A stretch of 64,000 nucleotides of DNA, taken from assembly GCF_023101665.1 (NCBI RefSeq), contig NZ_CP082161.1, positions 5,084,001 through 5,148,000 of the forward strand, given 5' to 3'. Below, in pieces: positions 27,829 through 38,371 of the stretch (position 1 is the stretch's first letter; the number at the start of each line of letters is the position of its first letter). The position numbers and the translations under genes were made by a program. Below the pieces are notes generated by a model. The model was not told the DNA's origin. It made no database searches and worked only from the letters and a program-made list of their open reading frames with translations. The DNA comes from Bradyrhizobium sp. 195. GTDB lineage: Bacteria; Pseudomonadota; Alphaproteobacteria; Rhizobiales; Xanthobacteraceae.

Positions 27829-29472
27829 TCACGGCAGCGCGCGCTCCAGCAGCGCATGCACGTCACCGTTCTCCAGCTCCACGGCGCCGTACATGCTGGC
27901 GTGATTGGTTGCGAGACGCGTGCTCGCGAACAGTTCGGCATGGCGCGGCGACACGCCGTTGAGCGCCGCAGCAGCCGCAAGCAGCGCCAGCTTCTCGACC
28001 GCAAGGCGCGCGACACGCTCGCCATCGGCGCGCCGAAACATCTTACCGATAAACGCGACCGTCTCCCCAGCCCCGGGCAAGCCCTTCGTCTCGCCTGCGA
28101 GCGATTGCAGCACAGCCGTCGCCGGCTCCGGTTCGCGTGCCAGCGCGCGAAGCACGTCGAGGCACATCACGTTGCCCGAGCCTTCCCAGATCGCGTTGAC
28201 CGGCGACTCCCGATAGTGCCGCGCCAGAATGCCGTCCTCGACGTAGCCATTGCCGCCGAGGCATTCCATGGCTTCATAGAGGAACGGCGGCGCGCTCTTG
28301 CAGGTCCAGTATTTGATGGCGGGCGTCAGCAGCCGCATATAGGCGGCCTCCGCCGCATCCTGCGGCGTGCGGTCGAAGGCGCGGCAGAGCCGCATCACCA
28401 GGGCCGTGCTCGCCTCGACATGCAACGCCATGTCCGACAGCACGGCCTGCATCAGCGGCTGGTCGGCGAGATGCTTCTGGAACACGCTGCGGTGGCGGGC
28501 GTGATGCAGCGCATGCGCCAGCCCCGAGCGCATCAGGCCGACGGAGGCGATCGCGCAATCCTGCCGCGTCAGCTGCACCATCTGGATGATGGTGCGGATG
28601 CCCTTGCCCTCCTCGCCGATCCGTTCGGCGTAGGCACCTGTGAATTCGACCTCGGACGAGGCGTTGGAGCGATTGCCGAGCTTGTCCTTCAGCCGCTGGA
28701 ACTGGATCGCATTCACCGAGCCATCCGGCGCGAAGCGCGGCATGAAGAAACAGGTCAGCCCGCCATCGGCCTGCGCCAACACCAGGAACGCATCGCACAT
28801 CGGCGCCGACATGAACCATTTATGGCCGGTGATGCGATAGACCTCGCCCTCGCGCACCGCGCGGGTCACGTTGGCGCGCACGTCGGTGCCGCCCTGCTTC
28901 TCGGTCATCCCCATGCCGAGCGTCATGCCGCGCTTGTCCCACCACGGCGCGAAGCTCGGGTCGTAGCTCCTGGTCGACAGCACCGGCATCACGCGCGCGA
29001 GCAGGTCCGGCTGCGTCGCGAGCGCACCGACGGAGGCGCGCGTCATTGTGATCGGGCACAGATGCCCCGTCTCAACCTGCGACGCCATGTAGAATTTTGC
29101 CGCCCGAATGACTTCGGCGGCATCGCCCGCAGGCTTTCCATCCGCGGTCCAGGTCGAATTGTGGACGCCGGCGTGCGCAGAATGCGCCATCAGCTCGTGA
29201 TAGGCGGGATGAAACTCGACCTGGTCGCGCCGGTTGCCCTTGGCATCGAAGGTGCGCAGCTTTGGCGTGTTCTCGTTCGCGGCGCGCCCGCGGTCGGCCA
29301 TCGCGGCCGAGCCCCATTGCTTGCCGAACGCGGACAGCTCACGTTCAGCCGCCGCACCGCCATTGGCCTTGACCGCCTCGACCAGCGGCCGATCCATGGC
29401 GAACAGGTCAACATCCTCGAACGGGGGCGATTGATTGAAGACCTCGTGGGTCGCGAAGCTCGGCTGGGTCAT
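27829..29472 (-). CDS. AidB-like acyl-CoA dehydrogenase
   Basis: A 547-residue flavoprotein. Its length and N-terminus (TQPSFATHEVFNQSPPFEDV) match AidB rather than ordinary acyl-CoA dehydrogenases, and the motif EAMECLGGNGYVEDGILARH, followed by a WEGSGNVMCLDVLRA segment, is characteristic. AidB proteins protect DNA from alkylation and bind DNA weakly; their enzymatic substrate is unclear. FAD contacts are suggested by MGMTEKQGGTD and ITGHKWFMSAP. It is preceded by the VanX-like gene on the same strand after 20 bp. Confidence 0.9.
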   Translation of the reverse strand: MTQPSFATHEVFNQSPPFEDVDLFAMDRPLVEAVKANGGAAAERELSAFGKQWGSAAMADRGRAANENTPKLRTFDAKGNRRDQVEFHPAYHELMAHSAHAGVHNSTWTADGKPAGDAAEVIRAAKFYMASQVETGHLCPITMTRASVGALATQPDLLARVMPVLSTRSYDPSFAPWWDKRGMTLGMGMTEKQGGTDVRANVTRAVREGEVYRITGHKWFMSAPMCDAFLVLAQADGGLTCFFMPRFAPDGSVNAIQFQRLKDKLGNRSNASSEVEFTGAYAERIGEEGKGIRTIIQMVQLTRQDCAIASVGLMRSGLAHALHHARHRSVFQKHLADQPLMQAVLSDMALHVEASTALVMRLCRAFDRTPQDAAEAAYMRLLTPAIKYWTCKSAPPFLYEAMECLGGNGYVEDGILARHYRESPVNAIWEGSGNVMCLDVLRALAREPEPATAVLQSLAGETKGLPGAGETVAFIGKMFRRADGERVARLAVEKLALLAAAAALNGVSPRHAELFASTRLATNHASMYGAVELENGDVHALLERALP

Positions 29473-29492
29473 CAGTTTCCTCGGCGCGGACT

Positions 29493-30242
29493 TTAGTTCC
29501 GGCGCGGCTGGATCGGGAAATCATAGGCTGCCCCACCGGCCCCTGGCAGGGAAAAATGCCACCACTCCTTCGAATAGTTCACAAAGCCTTGCCTGGCCAT
29601 CGCAGCGACCAGCCGCTTGCGCCAGATGCGCTGCTCGGACGTGATCGACGGTGCCGCGGTATGGCCTTTCGTGTCGGTGCAGTCGTAGCCGGTGCCCATG
29701 TCGACGCTGCCTTCCGGCGCGCGCGTCTCGACCGGCGCGGTGCAGTCGGCATAGGTCCTTGACGGGTCGTACTTGCCCGAATTGTCAGCTTTGAGATCGA
29801 CCAGCGTGAGATCGAGTGCTGCACCGGTGGAGTGCTGCGAGCGGCTCGCGATGTAGCCCAGGCGGAACAGCTCGGTCTTCGGGATCTTTGGATTGTAGCG
29901 CCGCTCGGCGGCGGTCTCGTGGCCGTTCTGCGACCACTTGACCATGTCGAGCGAGGCCCGCGCCGGCCGGTAGCAGTCGAACATCTTGAGCGACAGGTTT
30001 TGCGCGGTCAGCTCTTCTTGAACCGCCTTCAGCCGCAGCCCCACCTCGCGCTTCACCACGCATTCGCCGGCGCCATAGCCGGCGAGCGGACGCCCGACGA
30101 AATTGTTCGAGGTGGCGTAGCGGATGTCCTGGACGATGCCGGGATCGATGTCGCGCAGATAGGCGAAGCCGCCGGGGAGCGACTGGGCTTGGGCTGCGCT
30201 GATCGTCATTGCGGCCAAGAGCGCGATCGGAGTCGTTTTCAT
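29493..30242 (-). CDS. D-Ala-D-Ala dipeptidase (VanX/DdpX family), exported
   Basis: A 249-residue zinc dipeptidase with an N-terminal signal peptide, MKTTPIALLAAMTISAAQAQ, cut near AQA. The zinc site is intact: SQHSTGAALD (SxHxxGxAxD) and EWWHF (ExxH). CYRPARAS supplies the Arg of the substrate site. It would cut D-alanyl-D-alanine in the periplasm, possibly in wall recycling; no van cluster is nearby. The frame extends to 30449 but runs through a repeat, so the ATG 30242 is chosen; 30263 (MTKLGLP) is an alternative. Confidence 0.88.
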   Translation of the reverse strand: MKTTPIALLAAMTISAAQAQSLPGGFAYLRDIDPGIVQDIRYATSNNFVGRPLAGYGAGECVVKREVGLRLKAVQEELTAQNLSLKMFDCYRPARASLDMVKWSQNGHETAAERRYNPKIPKTELFRLGYIASRSQHSTGAALDLTLVDLKADNSGKYDPSRTYADCTAPVETRAPEGSVDMGTGYDCTDTKGHTAAPSITSEQRIWRKRLVAAMARQGFVNYSKEWWHFSLPGAGGAAYDFPIQPRRN

Positions 30243-30257
30243 CGGAAGCCCCAACTT

Positions 30258-30385
30258 CGTCATGGCCGGGCATAGCCGTCTGAAGGACGGCGTCGCTTCC
30301 GCTCGCCTATGCCCGGCCATCCACGTTCTTATTGCGTCAATGCGATAGAAGAACGTGGATGCCCGGGACAAGCCCGGGCATGACG
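30258..30385 (+). repeat. Composite palindromic repeat upstream of pyrB
   Basis: Three nested inverted pairs follow one another: ATGGCCGGGCATAG / CTATGCCCGGCCAT, CCACGTTCTT / AAGAACGTGG, and ATGCCCGGG / CCCGGGCAT. The last block matches the short repeat at 27777-27807. It lies in the divergent region between the dipeptidase and pyrB and probably overlaps or displaces regulatory DNA of both. Confidence 0.75.
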
Positions 30386-30472
30386 GAGGAGGTAGGACTA
30401 TCAGGGGATAACTCCCGGCCCCGGCATTGGCCCTTGCTCCCCCAGCCATCCGCGCCTATAGCTCTCGCTTTA

Positions 30473-31420
30473 ATGACATCGAAATCGACCTTCGTCCTCG
30501 GCCACCGGCATTTGCTGGGCATCGAGGGCCTTTCCGCGGCCGACATCACCGGCCTCCTCGACCTGTCCGAAGAATATGTCGAGCTCAACCGTCAGGTTGA
30601 CAAGAAGCGCACCGTCCTGCGGGGACGGACGCAGGTGAACCTCTTCTTCGAGGCCTCCACCCGGACCCAATCCTCGTTCGAGCTCGCAGGCAAGCGCTTG
30701 GGTGCCGACGTGATGAACATGTCGGTGTCCTCCTCGTCCATGAAGAAGGGCGAGACGCTGATCGACACCGCGATGACGCTGAACGCGATGCATCCGGACA
30801 TCCTGGTGATGCGCCATCACGCCTCCGGCGCGGTGGAACTGCTGGCGCGCAAGGTTGACGGTTCCGTGATCAATGCCGGCGACGGCGCGCATGAGCATCC
30901 GACACAAGCCTTGCTCGACGCGCTCACCATCCGCCGCAACAAGGGCCGCATCGAAGGGCTCGTGGTCGCGATCTGCGGCGACGTGCTGCATTCGCGCGTC
31001 GCCCGCTCCAACATCATTCTGCTCAACACGATGGGCGCCCGCGTCCGCGTGGTCGGCCCCACCACGCTGCTGCCGCCCGGCATCGAGCGGATGGGCGTCG
31101 AGGTCGCGCGCGACATGCGCGAGGGCCTCAACGGCGCTGATATCGTCATGATGCTGCGGCTGCAGCGCGAGCGCATGAACGGCTCCTTCGTGCCCTCGTC
31201 GTCCGAGTATTTCCACTATTTCGGGCTCGACCAGAAGAAACTCGCCTACGCCAAGCCGGATGCACTCGTGATGCATCCCGGCCCCATGAACCGCGGCGTG
31301 GAGATCGACTCGATCGTGGCCGACGGCGCGCAGTCCCTGATCCGCGAACAGGTGGAGATGGGCGTCGCCGTCCGCATGGCGGTGCTGGAAGCGCTCGCCC
31401 GTAACCTGCCGAACGCGTGA
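30473..31420 (+). CDS. pyrB: Aspartate carbamoyltransferase catalytic subunit
   Basis: Joins carbamoyl phosphate and aspartate, the first committed step of pyrimidine synthesis. The 315-residue protein has [13 protein letters not shown] (carbamoyl-phosphate site STRT), [10 protein letters not shown], and [14 protein letters not shown]. The ATG at 30473 gives the family N-terminus [20 protein letters not shown]; the frame reads on upstream through a repeat, which is not coding. The stop overlaps the start of the PyrC-like gene by 4 bp (ATGA-type), as expected of partners that assemble together. Confidence 0.96.
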   Translation: MTSKSTFVLGHRHLLGIEGLSAADITGLLDLSEEYVELNRQVDKKRTVLRGRTQVNLFFEASTRTQSSFELAGKRLGADVMNMSVSSSSMKKGETLIDTAMTLNAMHPDILVMRHHASGAVELLARKVDGSVINAGDGAHEHPTQALLDALTIRRNKGRIEGLVVAICGDVLHSRVARSNIILLNTMGARVRVVGPTTLLPPGIERMGVEVARDMREGLNGADIVMMLRLQRERMNGSFVPSSSEYFHYFGLDQKKLAYAKPDALVMHPGPMNRGVEIDSIVADGAQSLIREQVEMGVAVRMAVLEALARNLPNA

Positions 31421-32727
31421 TGCCGATGTTGACCGATCGCCGCCCCATCCTGCTCGCCAACGCCCGCGTCGTCGATCCCTCCAGGGATTTCGACGGTCTC
31501 GGCGACGTCCTCATCGCCGATGGCATCATCCGCGAGACCCGCCGCGGCATTGGCGCTGCCGGCGTCCCCGAGGGCACCGACATCGTCAACTGCTCCGGCA
31601 AGGTCGTCGCGCCCGGCCTGATCGACATGCGTGCCTTCGTCGGCGAGCCGGGCTTCAGCCATCGCGAGACCTTTGCAACCGCGAGCCAGGCGGCTGCGAC
31701 CGGCGGCATCACCACCATCATCTGCCAGCCCGACACGTCTCCGGTGATCGATAACTCGGCGACCGTCGACTTCGTGATGCGCCGCGCCCGCGACACCGCG
31801 ATCGTCAACATCCAGCCGATGGCCGCCCTCACCAAGGGCATGCACGGCGAGGAGATGACCGAGTTCGGCCTGTTGAAGGCCGCGGGCGCCGTCGCCTTCG
31901 GCGATAGCGCCAGAAGCGTGACCAATGCGCAGGTGATGCGCCGCGCGCTGACCTATGCGCGCGATTTCGACGCGCTGATCGTCCACTACACCGAGGACCC
32001 CGATCTCGTCGGCGAGGGCGTGATGAACGAGGGCGAGTTCGCATCGCGGCTCGGCCTGGTGGGCATCCCGAATGCCGCCGAGGCGGTGATCCTCGAACGC
32101 GACATGCGCCTCGTGGCGTTGACCGGCGGCCGCTATCACGCGGCCGCGCTGACCTGCATCGAGTCGCTCGATGTCCTCCAGCGCGCCCGCGATGCCGGGC
32201 TCCCCGTCAGCGCCTCGGTCTCGATCAACCATCTTGCGCTGAACGAGAACGACATCGGCCCCTACCGGTCGTTCCTGAAACTGTCGCCGCCGCTGCGCAC
32301 CGAGAACGACCGCCGCGCGCTGGTGGCCGCAATCGCCTCCGGCCTTCTCGACGTCATCATGTCCGACCACAATCCGCAGGACGTCGAGGTCAAGCGCCTG
32401 CCGTTCGCGGAAGCCGCTCCCGGCGCCGTCGGTCTTGAAACCATGCTGCCCGCCGGCCTGCGCCTCGTTCACAACGGCGAGCTGGAACTGAAGACGCTGA
32501 TCCGGGCGATGTCGACCCGCCCGGCCGAGTTGCTCGGCCTGCCTGGCGGAACCCTGCGCGCAGGCAGCCCGGCCGACGTCATCGTGATCGACCCCGACGT
32601 GCCCTGGGTGGTCGATCCAGCCGACCTGAAATCGCCCTGCAAGAACACCCCGTTCGACGAGGCCCGCTTTACAGGCCGCGTGGTGCGCACCATTGTCGGT
32701 GGCCGGACGGTGTATGAGCATGTCTGA
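31417..32727 (+). CDS. pyrC: Dihydroorotase-like protein lacking the HxH zinc ligands
   Basis: A 436-residue amidohydrolase homologue directly coupled to pyrB. Active dihydroorotases have an HxH metal motif after the first strand (G-x-x-D-x-H-x-H). Here it reads [19 protein letters not shown], with both histidines absent. Other sites remain: the His in [12 protein letters not shown], the His of [11 protein letters not shown] and the Asp of [16 protein letters not shown]. Non-catalytic PyrC-like proteins next to pyrB are known in Pseudomonas, where they serve to assemble aspartate transcarbamoylase. I infer that role, and that a separate active dihydroorotase is encoded elsewhere. GTG/ATG start [13 protein letters not shown]. 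Confidence 0.85.
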   Translation: MMPMLTDRRPILLANARVVDPSRDFDGLGDVLIADGIIRETRRGIGAAGVPEGTDIVNCSGKVVAPGLIDMRAFVGEPGFSHRETFATASQAAATGGITTIICQPDTSPVIDNSATVDFVMRRARDTAIVNIQPMAALTKGMHGEEMTEFGLLKAAGAVAFGDSARSVTNAQVMRRALTYARDFDALIVHYTEDPDLVGEGVMNEGEFASRLGLVGIPNAAEAVILERDMRLVALTGGRYHAAALTCIESLDVLQRARDAGLPVSASVSINHLALNENDIGPYRSFLKLSPPLRTENDRRALVAAIASGLLDVIMSDHNPQDVEVKRLPFAEAAPGAVGLETMLPAGLRLVHNGELELKTLIRAMSTRPAELLGLPGGTLRAGSPADVIVIDPDVPWVVDPADLKSPCKNTPFDEARFTGRVVRTIVGGRTVYEHV

Positions 32728-32774
32728 CGTGCGCGATCCCTCGATATTGAGATCCAGCCTTTGGAGCTGCCGCC

Positions 32775-33371
32775 ATGGGGCTTGAAGCGTTCCTGCCGGT
32801 GGCTTTCGTCATCGGCTACCTGCTCGGCTCGATTCCGTTCGGCCTGGTGCTGACCAGGCTCGCCGGCACGCAGGATATCCGCTCGATCGGCTCCGGCAGC
32901 ATCGGCGCCACCAATGTGCTGCGCACCGGACGCAAGAGCCTCGCCGCGGGCACCCTGCTGCTCGACGCGCTCAAGGGCACGGTGGCCGTGGTGATCGCCG
33001 GTTACCTTGCCGGCCCCAACGCCGCGATGGTGGCCGGGCTCGGCGCGTTCCTCGGCCATCTCTTCCCGGTCTGGCTGAAGTTCAAAGGGGGCAAGGGCGT
33101 CGCCGTCTATATCGGCATCCTGCTCGGCCTGTTCTGGCCCGGCGCACTGGTGTTCTGCCTGCTTTGGCTCGCGACCGCCTTCACCACCCGCTATTCCTCG
33201 CTGTCGGCGCTGGTCGCGGCGTTCATCACGCCGATGTTCCTGTGGTGGTTCGGCCATCTCGCGCTCGCAGCATTGTTCGCGGTGCTGACGCTGCTCTTGT
33301 TCTACGCGCATCGCGAGAACATCAAGCGGTTGCAAGGGGGCAAGGAAAGCCGGATCGGCGAGAAGGCTTGA
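32775..33371 (+). CDS. plsY: Acyl-phosphate glycerol-3-phosphate acyltransferase
   Basis: Inner-membrane enzyme that transfers acyl groups from acyl-phosphate to glycerol-3-phosphate, starting phospholipid synthesis. The 198-residue sequence has [27 protein letters not shown] (motif 1), KFKGGKGVA (motif 2) and [14 protein letters not shown] (motif 3). Five transmembrane segments are evident. It follows pyrC and precedes a patatin, with both on the plus strand. Confidence 0.95.
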   Translation: MGLEAFLPVAFVIGYLLGSIPFGLVLTRLAGTQDIRSIGSGSIGATNVLRTGRKSLAAGTLLLDALKGTVAVVIAGYLAGPNAAMVAGLGAFLGHLFPVWLKFKGGKGVAVYIGILLGLFWPGALVFCLLWLATAFTTRYSSLSALVAAFITPMFLWWFGHLALAALFAVLTLLLFYAHRENIKRLQGGKESRIGEKA

Positions 33372-33519
33372 AGCCGGGCATCTACGGATACCGAAGCGAC
33401 CCTTCTGCATTATATGCCAAATCCTGTTCGCAACTTGCGGCCGAATCACGGTTGTATTGGCGAACGGGTCCGGGGCCTGTCATCCTGACGGCCGAGATGG
33501 CGTTACGCGGTTGCTCAGA

Positions 33520-34713
33520 ATGAGCGAGAAGATTGTCGACGCGCATGACGGAGTTGGTTCGCTGGGTGCTTCCTGCACCGCAGCAAGCCGGCTGCTCTCG
33601 ACGACCAATATCTGGTCCGACGGGCCCTCGCCTTCGCCAAAGCCTGTTCCGGTCTTGCCGCCCGCGGCGGAGCCCGATGTGATCGCGCAAGCGCCTGTGA
33701 CGGCCGAGGTCGAGACCAGAGCTACGCCGGTCGGGCACGCGCAGGCACGCTCCGACCAATGGCCGCCGCGAAGACTATCGCTGGCGCTCCAGGGCGGCGG
33801 CACCTTTGCCGCCTTCACATGGGGCGTGCTGGAGCGGCTGCTGGAAGACCCCATCGAGATCGACACGATCAGCGGCGCCAGTGCCGGCGCCATCAATGCG
33901 CTCCTGCTCGCCTCCGGCCTCGCGGAGGGCGGCCGCGAAGCTGCACGTAGCCGGCTGAACCGGTTCTGGCTCCGCCTGATGCACGAAGCCTCGTTTCGCT
34001 CGCTGATGCTGGTCGGCGGCTTTTCGCCGGCGGGAAGCTCGGTCGCATTCGGCCCGACGTTGCGCTCCGGCCAGTTCGATCCGTTCGATCTCGATCCGCT
34101 GCGGCAGGCGCTGTCGCGCGACATCGACTTTTCCGCGTTGCGCGGGGCCCGCTGTCCAAATCTGCTGATCGCGGCGACGCGGATCCGCGACGGTCAGCAG
34201 CAGATCTTCCGCAACGACGCCCTGACCGCCGACGTCGCGTTGGCCTCGACCTGTCCGCCGCTGGTTCACTGCGCCGTCGAGATCGACGGCGAGGCCTATT
34301 GGGACGGCGGCTTCGGCGGCAATCCGCCTTTGCTGCGGCTGGCGCAGGAGACGACGACCTCCGACGTCCTGCTCGTCCAGGTTACGCCGGCGCGCGACAG
34401 CTACGTGCCGATCACCCTCGCCGCGATCGATCGCCGGCTCGACCAGATCGCGGCCAACGCCGCGCTCAATGCCGAGATCGCCGCGATCGCATGGGGGCAG
34501 TCGCACGCAGTATCTTCGCTGCGGCTCACCAGGATCGCGGCAGAAGATTCCGTTGACGGCCTGGCCCAGCGCTCATCGACCGATCTCGGCCACGGCTTCA
34601 TTCGCCTCTTGCACCGGAGCGGCCGCGCAGCCGCCGAGCGCTGGCTCGGGCAAAGCGCGACGAGCAACGCGGCCCAACGCAGATTGCCCGCGGCCGAACC
34701 GGCGCTAGCCTGA
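33520..34713 (+). CDS. Patatin-like phospholipase with altered oxyanion loop
   Basis: A 397-residue serine lipid hydrolase. The nucleophile elbow is GASAGA, giving a Ser in GxSxG, and the partner Asp is in DGGFGGNPP. The glycine-rich oxyanion loop reads LQGGGTFAAFTWGVL; the usual pattern is GGGxxG, and here the last Gly is Ala. The N-terminal 90 residues are Ser/Pro/Ala-rich and poorly conserved; a start inside the open frame at 33457 was rejected in favour of ATG 33520 (MSEKIVDAHDG). It overlaps the tail of the convergent amidase by 9 bp. Confidence 0.85.
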   Translation: MSEKIVDAHDGVGSLGASCTAASRLLSTTNIWSDGPSPSPKPVPVLPPAAEPDVIAQAPVTAEVETRATPVGHAQARSDQWPPRRLSLALQGGGTFAAFTWGVLERLLEDPIEIDTISGASAGAINALLLASGLAEGGREAARSRLNRFWLRLMHEASFRSLMLVGGFSPAGSSVAFGPTLRSGQFDPFDLDPLRQALSRDIDFSALRGARCPNLLIAATRIRDGQQQIFRNDALTADVALASTCPPLVHCAVEIDGEAYWDGGFGGNPPLLRLAQETTTSDVLLVQVTPARDSYVPITLAAIDRRLDQIAANAALNAEIAAIAWGQSHAVSSLRLTRIAAEDSVDGLAQRSSTDLGHGFIRLLHRSGRAAAERWLGQSATSNAAQRRLPAAEPALA

Positions 34714-35949
34714 CTTCGCCAGCGCGTCCTCCAGGAACCACGCCGTCGCCAGCGCATGCGCATCGTTGCCGAAGCGCGCGATCACCTGCACGCCGATCGG
34801 CAGGCCACTCACCTTCAGCACCGGCACGTTGACGCAAGGATTGCCCATCAACGTCCAGAGCCGGTTGTAGCGGGGATCGCCCGTGGTCGCGAGCTCCTTG
34901 GCAGGCGCCGTGCCAGGCGCGGAATAGGTGAGCAGCACGTCGAAACCCTCGAACAGCTCGCCGAGCTCGCGGCGGCCGCGGCGGCTGATCCGGCGCGCCT
35001 CGTCATACTCCTTCGGCGTCAGATGGGCCGTCGCATCGAGGCTGGCGCGCAGCAGCGGCGCGATCTCGTCGTGACGCTCGGAAAACTCCCAGGCCAGCGC
35101 GCGATGCGCCTCGAATTCCATGATGACCGGATGGATGCGCCAGGCCTCCTGCACCGCCTGGGGCAGATCAATGGCCTGCACGCTGGCACCTGCGCGCTCC
35201 GCCGCCTTGATCGCGGCCAGCAAGCCTTCTTCCGCCGCAGGCTCCACGGCGCCGGCGAATTCCTGCCTGACCACGCCGATGCGCGGCGACTTCGCCGGAG
35301 CGATGCCGGAAAATTCGCTGCGGCCCGTTATCGCCAAAAGTCCGCGCGCGAGATCCTCCGCACGCGCGCCGAACAGGCCGACGGTGTCGAGTGCCCACGA
35401 GTAACATTTGACGCCGACCGTCGGCAGCATGCGGAACGACGGCTTGATCGCAGCGGTCCCGCAATACGCCGCGGGCCGGATCACCGAGCCGCCGGTCTGG
35501 GTGCCCAGCGCCAGCGGGATCATGCCGGCGCCGACGGCCGCCGCCGAACCCGAGGAGGAGCCGCCCGGCGAATGGCCGAGATTGTGTGGATTGAGCGTCG
35601 GGGTCGGATCGCGCGAGGCGAACGCGGTCGTCGTGGTCTTGCCGATGATGGTGGCCCCCGCCCGCTTCAGCATCATCACCACAGGCGCGTCCGAGCGCGG
35701 CTGCCAGCCGCGATAGATCTCCGAACCCATCTCGGTCGGCATATTGGCGGTGTCGATGATGTCCTTGATGCCGACCGCAATGCCCCGCAGCGGGCCGGAT
35801 GCTTGTGCCTTGGCAGCCTTGTCGTGACGGACGAACGCACGGACGTCCTTCTCTCTGGCCTCGATCGCCGCGTGCGATTGCGCGATGGCGGCATCGGGCG
35901 ACAACTCGCCCGCTTCGATGCGGCGCTGGAGGTCGGCGAGTGAAATCAT
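34705..35949 (-). CDS. Amidase of the amidase-signature family
   Basis: A 414-residue cytoplasmic amidase related to GatA. The triad is intact: Lys62 in [10 protein letters not shown], cis-Ser131 in SPGGSSSGS and Ser155 in QTGGSVIRP, again 24 residues apart. The C-terminal region differs from GatA, so it is a stand-alone amide hydrolase of unknown substrate. AAGGATG is 5-6 bp upstream of the ATG 35949. It is divergent from dprA and convergent with the patatin. Confidence 0.88.
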   Translation of the reverse strand: MISLADLQRRIEAGELSPDAAIAQSHAAIEAREKDVRAFVRHDKAAKAQASGPLRGIAVGIKDIIDTANMPTEMGSEIYRGWQPRSDAPVVMMLKRAGATIIGKTTTTAFASRDPTPTLNPHNLGHSPGGSSSGSAAAVGAGMIPLALGTQTGGSVIRPAAYCGTAAIKPSFRMLPTVGVKCYSWALDTVGLFGARAEDLARGLLAITGRSEFSGIAPAKSPRIGVVRQEFAGAVEPAAEEGLLAAIKAAERAGASVQAIDLPQAVQEAWRIHPVIMEFEAHRALAWEFSERHDEIAPLLRASLDATAHLTPKEYDEARRISRRGRRELGELFEGFDVLLTYSAPGTAPAKELATTGDPRYNRLWTLMGNPCVNVPVLKVSGLPIGVQVIARFGNDAHALATAWFLEDALAKSG

Positions 35950-36063
35950 GGCAACATCCTTCTTATTGGATCGCTTTTAGCATCGGGGCGAGGTCGCGCA
36001 AGCACACGTCACTGTTGCGCAACGCCCTCAGGTTGTTCCATGCTATGCCTGCAAGGAGACGCC

Positions 36064-37182
36064 GTGGACGCCATCAATCCGAGCGTGGAGCTGACCGAGG
36101 CTGAGCGGATCGACCGCCTGCGGCTGATCCGCTCCGACAATGTCGGGCCGCGCACCTTCCGCTCGCTGGTCGATCATTTCGGCACCGCGCGCGCCGCGCT
36201 GGAGCGGCTGCCTGATTTGGCGCGCCGCGGCGGCGCGCAGCGATCGGGACGCATCTGCAGCGCCGATGAAGCCAAGGCCGAGCTTGCCGCGAGCCGCAAG
36301 TTCGGCATCGCCTGGCTCGCGCCGGGCGAGGACGGTTATCCTGAGCGGCTGGCGATGATCGACGATGGGCCGCCGCTGCTCGCAGTGCGCGGCGACACGA
36401 AAACCCTGATGCGGCCGATGATCGCGATCGTCGGCTCGCGCAATGCTTCCGGCGCCGGGCTGAAATTCGCCGGCATGCTGGCGCGTGAGCTCGGCGAAGC
36501 CGGCTTCGTGGTCATCTCCGGCCTCGCCCGCGGCGTTGATCAGGCCGCGCATCGCACCAGCGTCGAGAGCGGCACGGTCGCGGTGCTCGCAGGCGGCCAT
36601 GACTGCATCTATCCGCCCGAGCATGGCGATCTCCTCACAGCGATCCTCGACCACGCGGGCGCCGCGATCTCCGAGATGCCGCTCGGCCACGAGCCGCGCG
36701 CGCGTGACTTCCCTCGCCGCAACCGATTGATCTCGGGCGCCTCGCTCGGCGTGGTCGTGGTGGAAGCCGCGCACCGCTCGGGCTCGCTGATCACCGCGCG
36801 CATGGCGGCCGAACAGGGCCGCGAGGTGTTCGCGGTGCCGGGCTCGCCGCTCGATCCGCGCGCCGCCGGCGCCAACGATCTGATCAAGCAGGGCGCCACG
36901 CTGGTCACGGAAGCCGCCGACATCGTCAACGCGGTCCAGCCGATCATGGAGCGCCCGCTGATGCATCCGGCGAGCGAGCCCGACAGCGAGCCGTTCGAGA
37001 GCGATCCGCAAGGGCATGACCGCGACCAGATCACCGGCCTGCTTGGTCCTGCCCCTGTTACGATCGACGATCTCGTGCGGATGTCCGGCGCATCGCCCGC
37101 CATCGTGCGCACCGTGCTGCTGGAGCTCGAGCTTGCCGGAAAGCTCGAACGCCACGGCGGCGGGTTGGTGTCGCTGATCTAG
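36064..37182 (+). CDS. dprA: DNA processing protein DprA (Smf)
   Basis: Binds single-stranded DNA and loads RecA during natural transformation; also present in many bacteria that do not transform. The 372-residue protein starts at GTG 36064, with AAGGAGA just upstream. A Rossmann-like core holds [39 protein letters not shown] and [20 protein letters not shown], and a C-terminal winged-helix ([20 protein letters not shown]) follows. In many alphaproteobacteria dprA is directly followed by topA; here about 3 kb of other genes intervene. Confidence 0.94.
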   Translation: MDAINPSVELTEAERIDRLRLIRSDNVGPRTFRSLVDHFGTARAALERLPDLARRGGAQRSGRICSADEAKAELAASRKFGIAWLAPGEDGYPERLAMIDDGPPLLAVRGDTKTLMRPMIAIVGSRNASGAGLKFAGMLARELGEAGFVVISGLARGVDQAAHRTSVESGTVAVLAGGHDCIYPPEHGDLLTAILDHAGAAISEMPLGHEPRARDFPRRNRLISGASLGVVVVEAAHRSGSLITARMAAEQGREVFAVPGSPLDPRAAGANDLIKQGATLVTEAADIVNAVQPIMERPLMHPASEPDSEPFESDPQGHDRDQITGLLGPAPVTIDDLVRMSGASPAIVRTVLLELELAGKLERHGGGLVSLI

Positions 37183-37613
37183 TTATCGTTGCGCTGATCG
37201 AAACGTGTCCGCGCAGCCTCGATCTGCGCGAGATGCTCCATCGCCCATCTGCCGAGGGCCTCGACTGGCTGCGACAGCCCGCGGCCGAGATCGGTCAGCT
37301 CGTAGTCGACGCGCGGCGGAATGGTCGGAAAGATCGTGCGCGTGACGAGGCCGTCGCGCTCCAGCCCGCGCAGCGTCAAGGTCAGCATCCGCTGCGAGAT
37401 GCCGTTGATCATGCGCTTCAGCTCATTGAAGCGCTTCGGCCCGCCGCCGAGCATCATGATCACGAACACGCTCCATTTATCGCCGACGCGAGACAACACG
37501 GAGGCCACCCCGCGGCAGTCCGCGTGGTTGGGGTCCGGTCTCGTATCTGACCTTGCATCTGGCCTCGGCGAGGCAGGCAAATCAGTGTTCTCAGGTTTCA
37601 ATAATGTGCCCAT
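37179..37613 (-). CDS. HxlR-family regulator, next to the azoreductase gene
   Basis: A 144-residue winged-helix regulator. The DNA-binding unit starts [20 protein letters not shown] and continues with [21 protein letters not shown] and a wing containing VDYELTDLG. The Cys at the start (C33) is a plausible redox sensor, as in HypR- and QorR-type members, but unproven. The 30-residue N-terminal extension is Asp/Pro/Arg-rich. It overlaps the dprA stop by 4 bp and is divergent from the azoreductase, its probable target. Confidence 0.88.
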   Translation of the reverse strand: MGTLLKPENTDLPASPRPDARSDTRPDPNHADCRGVASVLSRVGDKWSVFVIMMLGGGPKRFNELKRMINGISQRMLTLTLRGLERDGLVTRTIFPTIPPRVDYELTDLGRGLSQPVEALGRWAMEHLAQIEAARTRFDQRNDN

Positions 37614-37665
37614 GGCTCAAAAAAGTGCGTTCTTGCGGGGATTTCTACAGTCACTCATGTAGCCC

Positions 37666-37692
37666 TGGTTACAAACATATACCAAGGTGACC
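37666..37692. promoter_or_regulatory. Possible HxlR operator between regulator and azoreductase
   Basis: TGGT (37666-37669) and ACCA (37681-37684) flank TACAAACATATA, and an outer pair GGTTAC / GTGACC (one mismatch) overlaps it. HxlR proteins usually bind short imperfect dyads in such divergent regions, and this sits 5 bp before the azoreductase start. The match is weak and made by eye. Confidence 0.3.
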
Positions 37693-37696
37693 CCAA

Positions 37697-38305
37697 ATGA
37701 AACTCCTCCATATCGACTCCAGCGTGCTCGGCCCCCACTCCGTCTCAAGGCAGGTTTCCGCCGCCATCGTCGACCGCCTCCGGCAGACGACGCCCGGCCT
37801 CGATGCCACCTATCGTGACCTGACCCAGACCCCACTCGCCCATCTCTCCGGCTCGCATCTTGCGGCCGCGCAAGGCGCCCCGGTGCCGGCTGAACTCGCG
37901 CCCGACCTCGCCGCGAGCGCGGCTGCGCTGGACGAGTTTTTGGCCGCTGACATCGTCGTGATCGGCGCGCCCATGTACAATTTTACCATTCCGAGCCAAC
38001 TCAAGGCCTGGATCGACCGCATCCTGGTGGCGGGAAAGACTTTCAAATACGGCGCGACCGGGCCCGAGGGGCTCGCCGGAGGCAAGCGCGTGATCGTCGC
38101 GATCTCGCGCGGTGGCTATTACGGCGCGGGCTCGCCTGCCGCGGCGCTGGAGCATCTCGAAAGTTATCTGCGCGGCGTGTTCGGCTTCATGGGCATCCAT
38201 GATGCCGAATTCATCATTGCCGACGGCATCCAGGTCGGGCCGGAACATCGCGAGAAGGCGCTCACCGGAGCGCTCCAGGCCGCAACCAGCCTGCACGCCG
38301 CATAG
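37697..38305 (+). CDS. azoR: FMN-dependent NADH-azoreductase
   Basis: A 202-residue flavodoxin-fold enzyme of the AzoR/AcpD family that reduces azo compounds and quinones by two electrons. The N-terminal phosphate loop is [16 protein letters not shown], the FMN-contact segment is [20 protein letters not shown] and the second is [15 protein letters not shown] lies ahead of the ATG. It is divergent from the HxlR regulator and probably repressed by it until quinone or aldehyde stress. Confidence 0.93.
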   Translation: MKLLHIDSSVLGPHSVSRQVSAAIVDRLRQTTPGLDATYRDLTQTPLAHLSGSHLAAAQGAPVPAELAPDLAASAAALDEFLAADIVVIGAPMYNFTIPSQLKAWIDRILVAGKTFKYGATGPEGLAGGKRVIVAISRGGYYGAGSPAAALEHLESYLRGVFGFMGIHDAEFIIADGIQVGPEHREKALTGALQAATSLHAA

Positions 38306-38371
38306 GGCTCGCGACGGCTGTACCGTCGGGCGCAACTCGCTCGTTGCGCCCGACCAGGTTCGCGCGAGCAA

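Noticed and set aside
30332..30472. Extended N-terminus of pyrB
   Set aside because: The upstream codons lie in a composite palindromic repeat, and the ATG at 30473 gives the family's normal start.
36064..37182. dprA as evidence of a transformation island or defence locus
   Set aside because: dprA is core in alphaproteobacteria, and no competence or restriction genes are near.
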